26,158 bases of DNA from Muribaculaceae bacterium. Its GTDB lineage: Bacteria > Bacteroidota > Bacteroidia > Bacteroidales > Muribaculaceae. This document shows, in pieces, positions 14,217-23,970 of this stretch. The stretch's first letter is position 1; each line of letters begins with the position of its first letter. The stretch lies in contig JABUUJ010000008.1 in NCBI GenBank assembly GCA_021443235.1, forward strand, positions 9,032 through 35,189, given 5' to 3'. Both the position numbers and the translations under genes were made by a program. Below the pieces are notes generated by a model. That model had not been told where the DNA came from. It saw nothing but the letters and a program-made list of their open reading frames with translations, and did not search any database.

Positions 14217-16466
14217 TTAGTTAGAGGCCGGATAAGGTTGCGCACTGGGCGGTTCCTGCCCTGGAGCGGAGCCCCAAGCGGTGTTGCGTCGCTCGCTCAT
14301 AACGAGGATGAGAGTGCCGCCATCCTTTATGTCGTTGTGGCTAATCCACGGCTTGTCGAGGGGGCGACCGTTAATGGTGGCGCTTTGTATATACTTGGCA
14401 TTCTCACTGCAACCCTGCGCCACAATGCGCAACACCTTACCATGAGCGAGATGTATCTTAATTTCGCCAAAGAACGGACTGCCGAGCGTGTAGGCTGGCA
14501 TGCCCGGAGTGACTGGATAGAACCCCATCATCGAGAACACCACCCACGCCGACATGCCGCCGCCATCCTCGTCGCCCGGCACACCCATAAGGTCATCGCG
14601 AAACCACTCATGCACAAGGTCGCGCACCACCTTCTGCGTCATCCACGGCTTGCCAGCATAGGCATAGAGGTAGGGGATGTGCAGCGAGGGCTCATTGGCC
14701 ATCGAGAACTGTCCCACGTTGCCCGTGTGGTCGGGCAACTGGCTGTAGAACTCATATCGGCTCTTGCCCAGCCACTCGCCAAAGGTGCGGTCAAGGTTGT
14801 TGCAAAAACTCTCGCGGCCACCCATCAGTGCGATGAGGTCGGCTGGGTTGTGCTGCACGTCCCAGCGATAGGTCCAGCCGTTGTTTTCGTCATAGTATTC
14901 GCGTGCGCCCAGTCCACCCGAGAAGCGGTAGTCAATATTTGGAAGGAAATTGCCGTCCTTATCCTTAGGGTGGAAAAAGCCCGTCTCGGGATTGAACAGG
15001 TTGCGATAGTTGTAGCTGCACTTGAGGTAGTGTGTGGCGTCGGCAGTGCGTCCCAATGCGGTGGCGATGCGCGACAGGCACCACTGGTCGTAGCTGGTGC
15101 CAAGTGTGACAGGCACCGGCTGCCGCTTCTCAAAACCATTGACACCCTTAACCGTCTCGCTCTCGCCCGGCGCGAGCGCGGGAATATAGCCGTGAGTGTG
15201 GTAGAAGGTGTCGAGCGCGCAAGCCTTGCCGCCTTGCCACGGCATGAGCGTTTTTTGCTCTATCGCCGCGCGACAGTAGTCATAGGCCTTGCCCAAGTCA
15301 AATCCACGCAAGCCTTTTTCCCATGCGTCGGCAACCACAGCCACGCCGTGGTTGCAGTTCATGCGCCGCGAGTCGCCAGTAGGCGACGGAAAAGTGGGGA
15401 ACCAGTGGTTGCGGTCGTGCTGCGCCGTGCCGATGAGCGACGCGATCATGTCGGTCTCGCGGTCGGGCGCGATGAGCACACGCAGCGGGTGTGCGGCGCG
15501 ATAGGTGTCCCACAACCAGTCGTCGGTATAAAATTTGTGGCCATCGTCAGGATAAACCATGTGGTCTGAAGGGTTGAAATGGCGGCCGTTCTCGCTCAGG
15601 CACACCGGGCGCTCCAAGCAACGGTAAAGCGAGGTGTAGAACACACGCAGGTCGCTGTCGCGAGTGGGCTGCGCCACCTCGATTTTGCCCAGTTCGGCAT
15701 TCCACAGGTCTCGTGCGTGCTGCGCCACCTTTTCAAGGTCGAAATGAGTGATTTCGGCGGCCAAGCTGGCTCGCGCCTGCTCCACGCTGATAAACGACAC
15801 CGCATAGCGCGCGCACACCTTGCCTGCCCCACTCCACTGCATTGCTATGGCGGCATTGCCACCACGCGCCGTGGCAACGTCGGTGATATTGCCCTGTTGC
15901 AGAGCTCCGCAACGAGAGGGTGTTTTGTCAACCTGAGCGCAGAAATACACACGCACATTTCCCCATGTATCGTGATATCCCGCAATCTCGTTGCCAGCAA
16001 CGCGCATCTCGCCATTACCACTGTTAAACACCACAGTAGCAGGTGCGTCATCGTGGAAGGTGAAGCGATAGATAGCCGAATGCTCGGCAGGGGCATACTC
16101 AGCAGTAACGCTCTGTCCATCAATGTCAACGCTATAGTAATAGGGCTTTACCGACTCATTGTCCCAATCGGTGCTTATCACGTGAGAGATGGGCTGGTGC
16201 TGCGTTGCCGAGATGTTAAACACCCCATTCTCACGGTGGTTGACAACACACACTGGCAGCCCGTTAATGCGAGTGTCGACATAGCTGCCACGCTGTGGAT
16301 ACACCCTCATCATGCCATAAGGCACATGCACGGTGGGTAGCGTGGGCTGCAGCAGGTGACTGATATTACCCATGTAGGGGTTGACATAGTCAACGGGCTG
16401 GGTGTTGGCTTCAGCCATCAGCGTCAATGTCGCTACCAGCAGGGAAAGAATCACTTTTTGCTTCAT
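14217..16466 (-). CDS. GH92 alpha-mannosidase
   Basis: An exported, calcium-dependent inverting exo-alpha-mannosidase of 749 residues, the usual length for GH92. The signal peptide spans about 1-21 without a lipobox. The N-terminal beta-sandwich begins V-D-Y-V-N-P-Y-M-G and V-P-Y-G-M. The catalytic (alpha/alpha)6 part has D-E-N-N-G-W-T-Y-R-W near 526-535, whose Glu527 aligns with the family acid. It also has G-D-E-D-G-G-G-M-S-A-W at 631-641, supplying the base, then F-Y-P-V-T-P-G and L-G-S-P. G-D-E-D-G-G in place of the commoner G-N-D-D marks a subgroup, so linkage preference (1,2, 1,3, 1,4 or 1,6) should not be assumed. GH92 enzymes typically act on fungal mannan or host high-mannose N-glycan. 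It sits between the BT_3987-type lipoprotein and the GH30 pair. Confidence 0.92.
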   Translation of the reverse strand: MKQKVILSLLVATLTLMAEANTQPVDYVNPYMGNISHLLQPTLPTVHVPYGMMRVYPQRGSYVDTRINGLPVCVVNHRENGVFNISATQHQPISHVISTDWDNESVKPYYYSVDIDGQSVTAEYAPAEHSAIYRFTFHDDAPATVVFNSGNGEMRVAGNEIAGYHDTWGNVRVYFCAQVDKTPSRCGALQQGNITDVATARGGNAAIAMQWSGAGKVCARYAVSFISVEQARASLAAEITHFDLEKVAQHARDLWNAELGKIEVAQPTRDSDLRVFYTSLYRCLERPVCLSENGRHFNPSDHMVYPDDGHKFYTDDWLWDTYRAAHPLRVLIAPDRETDMIASLIGTAQHDRNHWFPTFPSPTGDSRRMNCNHGVAVVADAWEKGLRGFDLGKAYDYCRAAIEQKTLMPWQGGKACALDTFYHTHGYIPALAPGESETVKGVNGFEKRQPVPVTLGTSYDQWCLSRIATALGRTADATHYLKCSYNYRNLFNPETGFFHPKDKDGNFLPNIDYRFSGGLGAREYYDENNGWTYRWDVQHNPADLIALMGGRESFCNNLDRTFGEWLGKSRYEFYSQLPDHTGNVGQFSMANEPSLHIPYLYAYAGKPWMTQKVVRDLVHEWFRDDLMGVPGDEDGGGMSAWVVFSMMGFYPVTPGMPAYTLGSPFFGEIKIHLAHGKVLRIVAQGCSENAKYIQSATINGRPLDKPWISHNDIKDGGTLILVMSERRNTAWGSAPGQEPPSAQPYPASN

Positions 16467-16501
16467 TTATCAAACACATTAACAGGCCATTGAAACAATT
16501 C

Positions 16502-17407
16502 TTACTTGCGTTGCACGCAGTTTTCCTCCATAGTAACCCATGTGCCTTGAGGATCCTTGTAGCGATAATTCAGGTGTAGCACATAGAGTCCACGAGCGTT
16601 TACCTCCCAGTAGTTAGAGTCGGGAGCATCGAGTTGCTCAACCTCGCAACCGCTGTGCGACGAGATTGTCACCGTCTTGTCGTCGTTGATAGTAGCAACG
16701 ACAGCATATTTGGCAAGTTCCTCCCTTGTCACGGTTGAAGGATTGTAGGTGTTGGTGCCAGCAAAGAACCTTATCTGGTTTTTGCTCACGGGTGCGACGA
16801 TGCGCGTTACCGAGATGCCGGCGGCGTTCTCACCTCGAGTCTCAACACCGGTCACCTGGTAGTAGGTGGTGGTTTTCATTGTCGCGTATTCGTTCTTGAG
16901 CAGAACGCGATACATCACATATTGCTTGTTAGGGTTTATTTCGTAATCACTCACGCTCTTGATGCGCAGTGGCACGAAGTAAATTGAGTCGGGGCTCAAC
17001 CCATCAGGATTTATCTCAATGGGCAGCAGCGAGTAGTTGTCGGGGTTAGAGGCCTTGAGCACCACCTGATAGCTGCTAATGCGATAACGCGAGGGGTCAA
17101 GTTCGTGTGCATATCGGCTCTCGTCGAGGTCAAAGTTGATATAGTTGTACTTAGGCACGGCCTCGTTGTCATATTCAAGCTCGACGGTCACATCCTTGTT
17201 AATATGCTCGGTTCCGCCGCAATATATGGTGACATATCCTGTTGAGGTCTCGCCGAAAGCATGCTCGGTCTCAAAGGTGAAATCGGTGTTGCTGAGCACA
17301 TATATCACCTTTTTGTAAAGTTCGCCACGGAACTGTGCGTCCTCGTTGCAACTTGTCATGGCGAGCGATGCAATCACTGCGAGTGCGATATAGACGTTAC
17401 GTTTCAT
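16502..17407 (-). CDS. BT_3987-type (DUF1735) surface lipoprotein with BT_3044-like C-terminal domain
   Basis: A lipoprotein of about 301 residues directly after SusD, in the position where PULs keep accessory glycan-binding proteins. The signal peptide leads to lipid Cys20 (A-M-T-S-C), and C-N-E-D follows. The N-terminal half matches the DUF1735/BT_3987 pattern, with beta strands and the V-P-L-R-I-K-S-V-S-D-Y-E-I-N-P motif near 145-160. The C-terminal part is of the DUF4361 (BT_3044-like) type and ends in L-H-L-N-Y-R-Y-K-D and a short tail. The start at 17407 (M-K-R-N-V-Y) gives a normal signal peptide; an ATG at 17419 would add four residues. No catalytic motif is seen. Its likely role is glycan binding at the surface, beside SusC/D. 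Confidence 0.83.
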   Translation of the reverse strand: MKRNVYIALAVIASLAMTSCNEDAQFRGELYKKVIYVLSNTDFTFETEHAFGETSTGYVTIYCGGTEHINKDVTVELEYDNEAVPKYNYINFDLDESRYAHELDPSRYRISSYQVVLKASNPDNYSLLPIEINPDGLSPDSIYFVPLRIKSVSDYEINPNKQYVMYRVLLKNEYATMKTTTYYQVTGVETRGENAAGISVTRIVAPVSKNQIRFFAGTNTYNPSTVTREELAKYAVVATINDDKTVTISSHSGCEVEQLDAPDSNYWEVNARGLYVLHLNYRYKDPQGTWVTMEENCVQRK

Positions 17408-17445
17408 TATATATAACATTTAGGTCAATAATCATTATGAATAGT

Positions 17446-19455
17446 TTACCAGCCGGGGTTCTGGTCGAGCAGTCGCGACTTGCGCACCTCGTTGCGCTCA
17501 AGCGGGATAAACACCATTTTCTTGTCGCACACGCGGTTGCGGTAGTCGCTGTGGTTAACGATGGTGCGCACATAGTAGTTGGCGGCATCGGCCTCGACGT
17601 TCATGCCGGTAATGGGCTCGCTCTCCACCTCCTCAAGGATGCCCCAGCGACGCACGTCGTGGTAGCGTCGGCCCTCGCAGAAGAACTCAACGAAGCGCTC
17701 GTGGCGCACCGCCTTGTCGAGAGCATCCTCCGAAGCGATCTCGTCGGCCGATAGTGCAGGCTGTCCTGAGCGGAAGCGCACCTGATTGAATGCAAAGACG
17801 GCGTCGTTGAGCGTAGCGGCACGCGACAAGGTGTAGGTTTGCCCACTTTCCATCGTGATGGTGTGCGACGAGGTCAGGTGATTGACTGCCTCGGCATAGG
17901 CAAGCAGGATTTCGGCGTAACGTATGATTGAGAACGTCTTGCTGGTGCGAGTAGAGCCGTCGCCGTTATACCAGTTGTCCTCGGGGTGTATGTACTTCTT
18001 GAGCACATATCCTGTAATGCAACGGTTGCGTGGCTCGTGCACGGCCTTGTCGCTTCCGGCGTTGGCGCCGTTGTAGTAATAGACCGTCTGCATGCTGAAG
18101 TTCTTGTTGGAGCACGATGTGGCGGGCCAGTAGCATCCGTTAAATCCCACGCAGGCATAGAAACGCATCTCGCGGTCGACATACATATTGTGAGTGCCAC
18201 GCAGCAGTCGATAGCCCGAGAAAGTGCGTTGCACGCGAGCCACACCCGTCTCGCTATACTTACCGGCGATGCGTGCGGACTCTATGTCCATGCCGTTTTC
18301 CATGTGGAACTCGTCGATAGCCTTCTGGGTGAGGCACATACCGTTGTATCCTCCCATGTAGATGGGGAACGACTGCTGGGTGTAGCCTTGAATCGAGCCC
18401 GAGGTCTTGCCCCAGATGATCTCGTGGTTCTGAACGGGATAGGTAGTGCCGTTAAACATATTGGCATAGGACTTGTAGGGGTCGATATTACCTGCTCCGT
18501 AGGGGAAGTCGAGGTCGCTCACTGTTTCGGGCAGTGGCGGTGTTTTTTCGGTGACATCACCGCTCTCGTCGCCCACTCGGGGCATGGTGTGCAAGGTGTA
18601 TCGCTTCATGTCGATGACGCGCTGGCAAGCGGCAGCCGCAAGAGCCCATTTCTTCTCGTCGTAGGTCTGCGAGACATAGTTAACGCCGTCGCTCGAGCGG
18701 GTCCAGGTGCCGAAGTAACGACGTGCGGCGGCCCCACCGTTGAATGCCGGGCTGGCGGCAGCGAGTCGCACGCGTGCAATCAATGCATAGGCAGCTCCAC
18801 GAGTGGGTCGCCCGAAGTTGAGAATGGGCACATCGTCGGGGATATACTTGGCTGCTTCCTCCAGCTCGTTGCAGATGTAATCGACTGTCTCGTCATAGGT
18901 TGAGCGCCCGCGCTCATAGTAGGCGGCATCTTGGTTGTTGTCCATAACCTCATCACCAACGATGACTGCAGGTCCGTGCACGGCGAGGATGAGGTAATAG
19001 GCATATCCGCGCATGAAGTGCGCATATCCCACAATCTCGGCTCGTTGCAGCGACGTGATGTCCTTGCACTCGTTGATGCGCTGCATGATGACGTTGGCCT
19101 TGCGTATCACTTTATAGCAAGGATTCCAAGTGTTCATTGAGCGCAGGTTGCTGGGGCTCACGAGTCCCAGTGTGAGAGCTTTGCCATGGAAGAGGTCTTC
19201 GGTCATTAGGGTAAATATCTCGTCGGTGGCTGTTTCGCCTGGAATGACGTCGTCGCCAAAGATGGCACTTTCGTCAGGCAGCTCGCCTGCGGCACCCCAC
19301 AAGTATCGCTCAAGGTTCAGCCTTGAGACGAAAATGGAGTCGTACTTGAGTGTGTCGTCAAAATATCCGTCAACGTCAAGAAACTTCTCGCAAGATGTTG
19401 CCATGACGAGCATCGTCACAGCGGCGAGCCAAAAAAGTTTTCTTAAGCTATTCAT
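17446..19455 (-). CDS. SusD/RagB family glycan-binding outer-membrane lipoprotein
   Basis: A surface lipoprotein of 669 residues that caps its SusC partner and binds the incoming oligosaccharide. The signal peptide ends at lipid Cys22 (V-M-A-T-S-C-E-K-F-L-D), the standard SusD opening. The N-terminal tetratricopeptide-like helices include R-A-E-I-V-G-Y-A-H-F-M-R-G-Y-A-Y-Y. The C-terminus has the family block R-Y-A-E-I-L-L-A-Y-A-E-A and F-N-Q-V-R-F-R-S-G, then R-H-E-R-F-V-E-F-F-C-E-G-R-R-Y-H-D-V-R-R-W-G, and closes with Q-N-P-G-W. It starts 27 bases after the SusC stop. At 669 residues it is longer than the usual 500-600, with extra sequence in the middle. Confidence 0.95.
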   Translation of the reverse strand: MNSLRKLFWLAAVTMLVMATSCEKFLDVDGYFDDTLKYDSIFVSRLNLERYLWGAAGELPDESAIFGDDVIPGETATDEIFTLMTEDLFHGKALTLGLVSPSNLRSMNTWNPCYKVIRKANVIMQRINECKDITSLQRAEIVGYAHFMRGYAYYLILAVHGPAVIVGDEVMDNNQDAAYYERGRSTYDETVDYICNELEEAAKYIPDDVPILNFGRPTRGAAYALIARVRLAAASPAFNGGAAARRYFGTWTRSSDGVNYVSQTYDEKKWALAAAACQRVIDMKRYTLHTMPRVGDESGDVTEKTPPLPETVSDLDFPYGAGNIDPYKSYANMFNGTTYPVQNHEIIWGKTSGSIQGYTQQSFPIYMGGYNGMCLTQKAIDEFHMENGMDIESARIAGKYSETGVARVQRTFSGYRLLRGTHNMYVDREMRFYACVGFNGCYWPATSCSNKNFSMQTVYYYNGANAGSDKAVHEPRNRCITGYVLKKYIHPEDNWYNGDGSTRTSKTFSIIRYAEILLAYAEAVNHLTSSHTITMESGQTYTLSRAATLNDAVFAFNQVRFRSGQPALSADEIASEDALDKAVRHERFVEFFCEGRRYHDVRRWGILEEVESEPITGMNVEADAANYYVRTIVNHSDYRNRVCDKKMVFIPLERNEVRKSRLLDQNPGW

Positions 19456-19482
19456 AGTTGTAAAGTGTTGTGTCGAGGGGGG

Positions 19483-22400
19483 TTAGAAATTGATGTACAT
19501 CTGCAGCGCGTAGGTTGTGGGGATGGGGTAAGCGCCACCGTTATACTCGGCTTGCTCGGGGTCCCACAACTTCATGGGGCTCCACACTGCCAGGTTAGAA
19601 ATCACGCACTGCAAGTCGATTGACTTGAGACCGACGCGTTGAACTTTCTTACCGGGCACGATGTGGTAGTTGATGTTGATTTCCTGCAGTCGCAGATATC
19701 GTGAGTTGGCGTGCCAGAATGTCGACAACTGAGTGTTGTTTTCGTTTTTGCCATAGCTCAGTCGCGGGAACAGAGCGTTGGGATTCTCGGTGTCTTTTGT
19801 TCCCGAGTAGGACGCTGGTGTCCAGCGATTTTTCTGGTCGGCCACGATTGAGAGCACATTGCCTGTTTCGCCGTTATAGAACGGGATGTATCCCTCACCG
19901 TTGGTAGTGCCGTTAACATAGTAGTAATCGGTGTTGCCAGTACCCTTGAAGAGCACCGAGAGAGTGAGGTTTTTCCATCGACCCTCGAGCGCGAAGCCGT
20001 ACATGAGTCGTGGGTAGTTGGGATAGGACAGAGGCACCTTGTCGTCCTCGTCGATTTTGCCGTCGGCATTGACATCCTTATACTTGATGTCGCCCACGGT
20101 GTAGGTGCCGAAGGTCTGCACAGGACTTTGCGCCACATCCTGCTCATCGCGGAACAGTCCCAGCGAGATATATCCGCGGAAGGCGTTGTTGACAAAGCCT
20201 GTGTAGTTCTGGTAGTCGTAGGGTTGCTCGGCCTGCTCCCAGTTCTCGACCTTGTTAGCCGAGTAGGTGAAGTTTCCTCTCACTGTAAGTCCCCAGTTTT
20301 CGTTGAAGTTGTGAGTGTAGGAGATGTTTCCGTCGCTACCATAGCTCTTCATCTTGCCCACGTTGCCAAAGGGCATCTGTGTGAGTCCCACATATCCGGG
20401 TATCTGCGAGCGACGCTGGTAGATGCCGTCGCGCCGGTCGAGGAAGAAGTCGAGCACGAACTCAAGTTTTTGGTGGAAGAGTTTGGCCTCAACGCCGATG
20501 TCGGCCTTGACGGCACGCTCCCAACGCAGGTTGTTGGCACCCACACGTTCCTCGGTGATGTAGCCGCTGGTGCTGCCCCATCCGCCACCGCTGGTGCCCA
20601 TCTGCATGAGTGTGAGATAGGGGAAGCGCTCGTCGGTGAGTCGGTCGTTACCCACCGAGCCATAAGAGCCGCGTATCTTGAGGAAATTAAGCCACGGTGC
20701 GGCTCGGCGCATAAACTCATAGCTTGTGGGTACCCATCCCAGTCCTACCGAGGGGAAGAAACCGAAACGGTGCCCGCGCTCAAAGTTCTCACTGCCAGTG
20801 TAACCAAAGTTGGCGTCAATAAAATAGGTGTCTTTAAAACCATAGGTAATGCGGCCCGATAGTCCTTGATAGCGTATGGGAATGGCGTACATGCTGCGCA
20901 ACGATGCGTCCTTGGCGTCAATGTTGCCGTCCATGGTCTGCTCGCTGCTCATATAGAAATAGGCGAGCGCACCCACGCGGTGGTCGCCGAAGACGCGGTC
21001 CCATGTGCCCGTTCCCTCGATGTGCCACTTGTAGTATTGCGCATCCTCGTGTGTATAGGTCGCGGGGCGTGCCTCAACGCGCTTCACAATACCCAGCTCG
21101 CCGGTGTACTTGCGAGTTGCAGCATAGTACATGTCGGGTAGAATTGAGCGTATTTCCTTCAAGTTCGACGAGAAGTCGTAGGCACCTTGCACCCTGAGTT
21201 TGAGTCCCTCGGTGAGCATCGAGAGGTCCTGCTTGATTTCAAGCGTTGCCTTGCCACGGTAGTGGCGTATGTTGGTCATACCTGTATTGTTGAGCATAAC
21301 GTAGGGCGAGTAGGCATTGTTGGCGCCATAGGCTGGCAGATGCCCTGTCGAGTACTTGGTGGGTATGGTGATGGGTGTGAGATTGCGCTGTGTTGCCCAC
21401 AGTGCGTCGGTGTTGTTGTTGCCCGGCTCTTTCTTGATTGACACAAATCCGTCGGCTCCAAAGTAAAGTTGCGTAGTCTTAGTGAGGTTGATGTCGAGGT
21501 TGGCGCGATAGTTGAGCGTGTTATAGCCCACTGCTGTCGAGTATTTAGACGTTTTATCTTGCTTGTAGGCGGCGCTCTCAAGGCTGCCACCCAGCGACAG
21601 GTAGTATCGGGCAAGGCTGCCGCCGCCACGAGCATTGACAAAGTAGGTTTGGGCGAATGAGTTTTTGTGGAGTATCTCCTTCTGCCAGTCTACGTCGGGA
21701 TAGAGGTCGGGGTCGAGGTGATACTTGATGATGTCCATCTCGATGTCGCTATAGAGCGGGGTGTTGCCACGCACGACTCGGGCCTCGTTGGCGAGCTTGG
21801 CATATTCATAGGAATTGAGATATTTAGGCATATTGACCAAGTGCGAGAGGGTAAAGTTGACACGTCCAGTGATTTGAAGCCTGTCGGACGTGCCACGCTT
21901 GGTGGTGACAAGCACCACGCCGTTAGCACCGCGCACGCCATAGACCGCGGTGGCGCTTGCGTCCTTGAGCACCGAGAACGACTCAATGTCGGCAGGGTCG
22001 ATCTCGCTCAGGTTTCCCTCAAGTCCGTCGATAAGCACCAGAGCCGAGCTGTTGGCGCCAAAAGTGCCTATACCGCGCACCCAGAACTCCGAGATGTTCT
22101 TGCCGGGCTCTCCGCTATGTTGTATCGAGATGACACCTGGCACACGGCCACCCAGCATGTTGACAATATTGGTGGCTGGTGCCTGCAGGTCCTTGGTATC
22201 GACCGAGGTGATTGCTCCCACGGTGCTTATTTTGCGCTGGCGAGCGAGTCCCACAACAACAGTTTCCTCAAGCATCTGGCTTGATGTCTCCATATTGACC
22301 TTGAGGTCGCTGACGCTCTTGGAAATAGCTATTTCCTGCTTGTTGTATCCCACAAATGAGAAGACGAGGACGTCGTTTTTGCTCACTTTGATTGTCAACC

Positions 22401-22572
22401 TTCCGTCGGCGTCGGTCTGGGTGCCTGCACCAGGTCGGTCTTTGGCAAAGACCACCACTCCCGGGAAGGGCGCATTAGTCTCGTCAAAGGCTGTTCCGCT
22501 GACCGTCAGCTGCTGGGCGAGCGCTGAGAGTTGGCATCCCACTAAAAGTAAAATTGCTAAATATTTCTTCAT
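19483..22572 (-). CDS. SusC family TonB-dependent oligosaccharide importer
   Basis: An outer-membrane TonB-dependent transporter of 1029 residues. The signal peptide spans about 1-19. A carboxypeptidase-regulatory-like domain follows (about 22-105: V-S-G-T-A-F-D-E-T-N-A-P-F-P-G-V). Next come a TonB-box region (L-E-E-T-V-V-V-G) and a plug with the SusC hallmarks G-R-V-P-G-V, W-V-R-G-I-G-T-F, P-L-V-L-I-D-G-like V-L-I-D-G-L-E-G, and D-A-S-A-T-A-V-Y-G-V-R-G-A-N-G-V. A large barrel ends in the aromatic Y-I-N-F. It imports oligosaccharides with the SusD encoded 27 bases downstream. The length is normal for the family. It follows the NHL lipoprotein after 19 bases; no SARP or sigma/anti-sigma domain is attached. 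Confidence 0.96.
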   Translation of the reverse strand: MKKYLAILLLVGCQLSALAQQLTVSGTAFDETNAPFPGVVVFAKDRPGAGTQTDADGRLTIKVSKNDVLVFSFVGYNKQEIAISKSVSDLKVNMETSSQMLEETVVVGLARQRKISTVGAITSVDTKDLQAPATNIVNMLGGRVPGVISIQHSGEPGKNISEFWVRGIGTFGANSSALVLIDGLEGNLSEIDPADIESFSVLKDASATAVYGVRGANGVVLVTTKRGTSDRLQITGRVNFTLSHLVNMPKYLNSYEYAKLANEARVVRGNTPLYSDIEMDIIKYHLDPDLYPDVDWQKEILHKNSFAQTYFVNARGGGSLARYYLSLGGSLESAAYKQDKTSKYSTAVGYNTLNYRANLDINLTKTTQLYFGADGFVSIKKEPGNNNTDALWATQRNLTPITIPTKYSTGHLPAYGANNAYSPYVMLNNTGMTNIRHYRGKATLEIKQDLSMLTEGLKLRVQGAYDFSSNLKEIRSILPDMYYAATRKYTGELGIVKRVEARPATYTHEDAQYYKWHIEGTGTWDRVFGDHRVGALAYFYMSSEQTMDGNIDAKDASLRSMYAIPIRYQGLSGRITYGFKDTYFIDANFGYTGSENFERGHRFGFFPSVGLGWVPTSYEFMRRAAPWLNFLKIRGSYGSVGNDRLTDERFPYLTLMQMGTSGGGWGSTSGYITEERVGANNLRWERAVKADIGVEAKLFHQKLEFVLDFFLDRRDGIYQRRSQIPGYVGLTQMPFGNVGKMKSYGSDGNISYTHNFNENWGLTVRGNFTYSANKVENWEQAEQPYDYQNYTGFVNNAFRGYISLGLFRDEQDVAQSPVQTFGTYTVGDIKYKDVNADGKIDEDDKVPLSYPNYPRLMYGFALEGRWKNLTLSVLFKGTGNTDYYYVNGTTNGEGYIPFYNGETGNVLSIVADQKNRWTPASYSGTKDTENPNALFPRLSYGKNENNTQLSTFWHANSRYLRLQEININYHIVPGKKVQRVGLKSIDLQCVISNLAVWSPMKLWDPEQAEYNGGAYPIPTTYALQMYINF

Positions 22573-22591
22573 TTTTCCTGAATTTTTGTGG

Positions 22592-23920
22592 TTACTCTAT
22601 TGCGAGGCGGCGCACACATTGGTTTTCATAGTCGGCAACATAGATGATGCCCTCACTATTGATGCACACGCCAAAGGGGCGGTTAAACAGCGCAATCTCG
22701 GGGCTGCCGTCCTGGTAGCCGCTCTTGCCTGCTTGCCCAATCACGGTGCTCACCTTGCCATCGGGGGTCACCTTGCGTATCACGTGGTTGTTGGTGTCGG
22801 CGATATACATGTCGTCGTTTTCGTCGAGAATGAGCTGGCGCGGCTCGCTGAACATTGCCGATGAGCCTTTGCCATCGATATATCCCGCCTTGCCCGAAAT
22901 GCCTGCGATGAGCTGATGGGCGCCAGTGCGTATGTTGTAGCTGTAGATGCAGTGGTTGTTGGTGTAAGCCAAGTAGAGCATGTTGGGGTTCTTACGCGAG
23001 AAGGCGGTGTAGGAGTCGCTGCCGCTCATCAGGCCGGCAGCCACCTGCGTGGTGATACCTGTCTCGGGGTTGAACTTGTAGAGAATGCCGTTCTTGGCGC
23101 GCACATACATGAAGCCGTCCTCAAGGCACATGGCAAACGAGTGCTTGAAGTCGAAGGTGAGCGTCTCGCCGGTGTTGGGCTTGAGCGACATCTTGATGGG
23201 GCTCCACATATTGTCGCTCGACATGGTCCAGTATTCCAGGCCGTTGTCGGTGGGTATATACACCGTTTTGCCGTCGTTGAGCATACAGGGCTGATTGAGC
23301 GGGGCTCCAGTGTCGGGGATGAGGAGCCGGCTCACGTCCTCGTCCTCATTGATTAGCACCACCTTGTTGTTATTATAGTAGCTGTCGCGGTTGCGCAGCG
23401 ATGCAAAGATGTTGTTGTCTTTGTCGACGGCAAGGTAGGTCACTGGTGGTATTGAGGTTTGGGCAAGGCTTCCCATCACCACCTCATCGGGAGCGCCCAC
23501 AATGCCGCACACGGTGGTGACGACAGTTTGGATTTGGTAACGGAACGTTTTGTCGTAGGTCACCATTTGGTCGCCTATTTTCACCGATATCTTGCAGTTG
23601 ACGAGGCCCTTCTCGTCGCCGTCGCCTGGTTTACGCGGACAGATGGCATATATTTTGTTTCCTATGGCCGAGATTGTCGCCGCGGGTTTTTCATTGAAGA
23701 ACACCTGAATCTTGCTGGCGTCGCTGCCAAAGTTGGAACCATTGAGAATGACCTTGGTTGCCACACCTCCCGAGTCGGGGTAGAAGTTGTCGAGAGTCAC
23801 TGGCAGAGAAGGGTCGTGCTCTTTAGACTTGTCTTTGCTATCGCTGCACGATGCCAGCGCGATAACGGCCATCAATAGAGTGATGCTGGAGCCAAGCCCA
23901 AGTTTTCTGAGTAAAGTCAT
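22592..23920 (-). CDS. IPT/TIG and NHL-repeat surface lipoprotein
   Basis: A lipoprotein of 442 residues. The signal peptide ends at lipid Cys25 (A-L-A-S-C), followed by S-D-S-K-D-K. An IPT/TIG immunoglobulin-like domain spans about 40-130 (F-Y-P-D-S-G-G-V-A-T-K-V-I-L-N-G-S-N-F-G). A beta-propeller of NHL-type repeats then runs to the end. The best repeats are R-Q-L-I-L-D-E-N-D-D-M-Y-I-A-D-T-N-N-H-V-I-R-K-V and P-F-G-V-C-I-N-S-E-G-I-I-Y-V-A-D-Y-E-N-Q-C-V-R-R-L. Such proteins recur in Bacteroidetes PULs and are thought to bind glycan on the surface. No catalytic motif is apparent. Unusually it sits upstream of SusC, between it and the alpha-galactosidase gene. Confidence 0.88.
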   Translation of the reverse strand: MTLLRKLGLGSSITLLMAVIALASCSDSKDKSKEHDPSLPVTLDNFYPDSGGVATKVILNGSNFGSDASKIQVFFNEKPAATISAIGNKIYAICPRKPGDGDEKGLVNCKISVKIGDQMVTYDKTFRYQIQTVVTTVCGIVGAPDEVVMGSLAQTSIPPVTYLAVDKDNNIFASLRNRDSYYNNNKVVLINEDEDVSRLLIPDTGAPLNQPCMLNDGKTVYIPTDNGLEYWTMSSDNMWSPIKMSLKPNTGETLTFDFKHSFAMCLEDGFMYVRAKNGILYKFNPETGITTQVAAGLMSGSDSYTAFSRKNPNMLYLAYTNNHCIYSYNIRTGAHQLIAGISGKAGYIDGKGSSAMFSEPRQLILDENDDMYIADTNNHVIRKVTPDGKVSTVIGQAGKSGYQDGSPEIALFNRPFGVCINSEGIIYVADYENQCVRRLAIE

Positions 23921-23970
23921 TTTATATGTTTTTTAATGTTATTTGTCTTGGTGTGAACGCGCTGAGCACA

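Noticed and set aside
13500..15569. A 689-codon open frame on the plus strand, opposite the GH92 and GH30 genes
   Set aside because: It is antisense to two clearly real enzymes, its product is rich in His, Val, Ala and Arg with no family motif, and it spans the gap between two genes. It follows from codon bias of the opposite strand.
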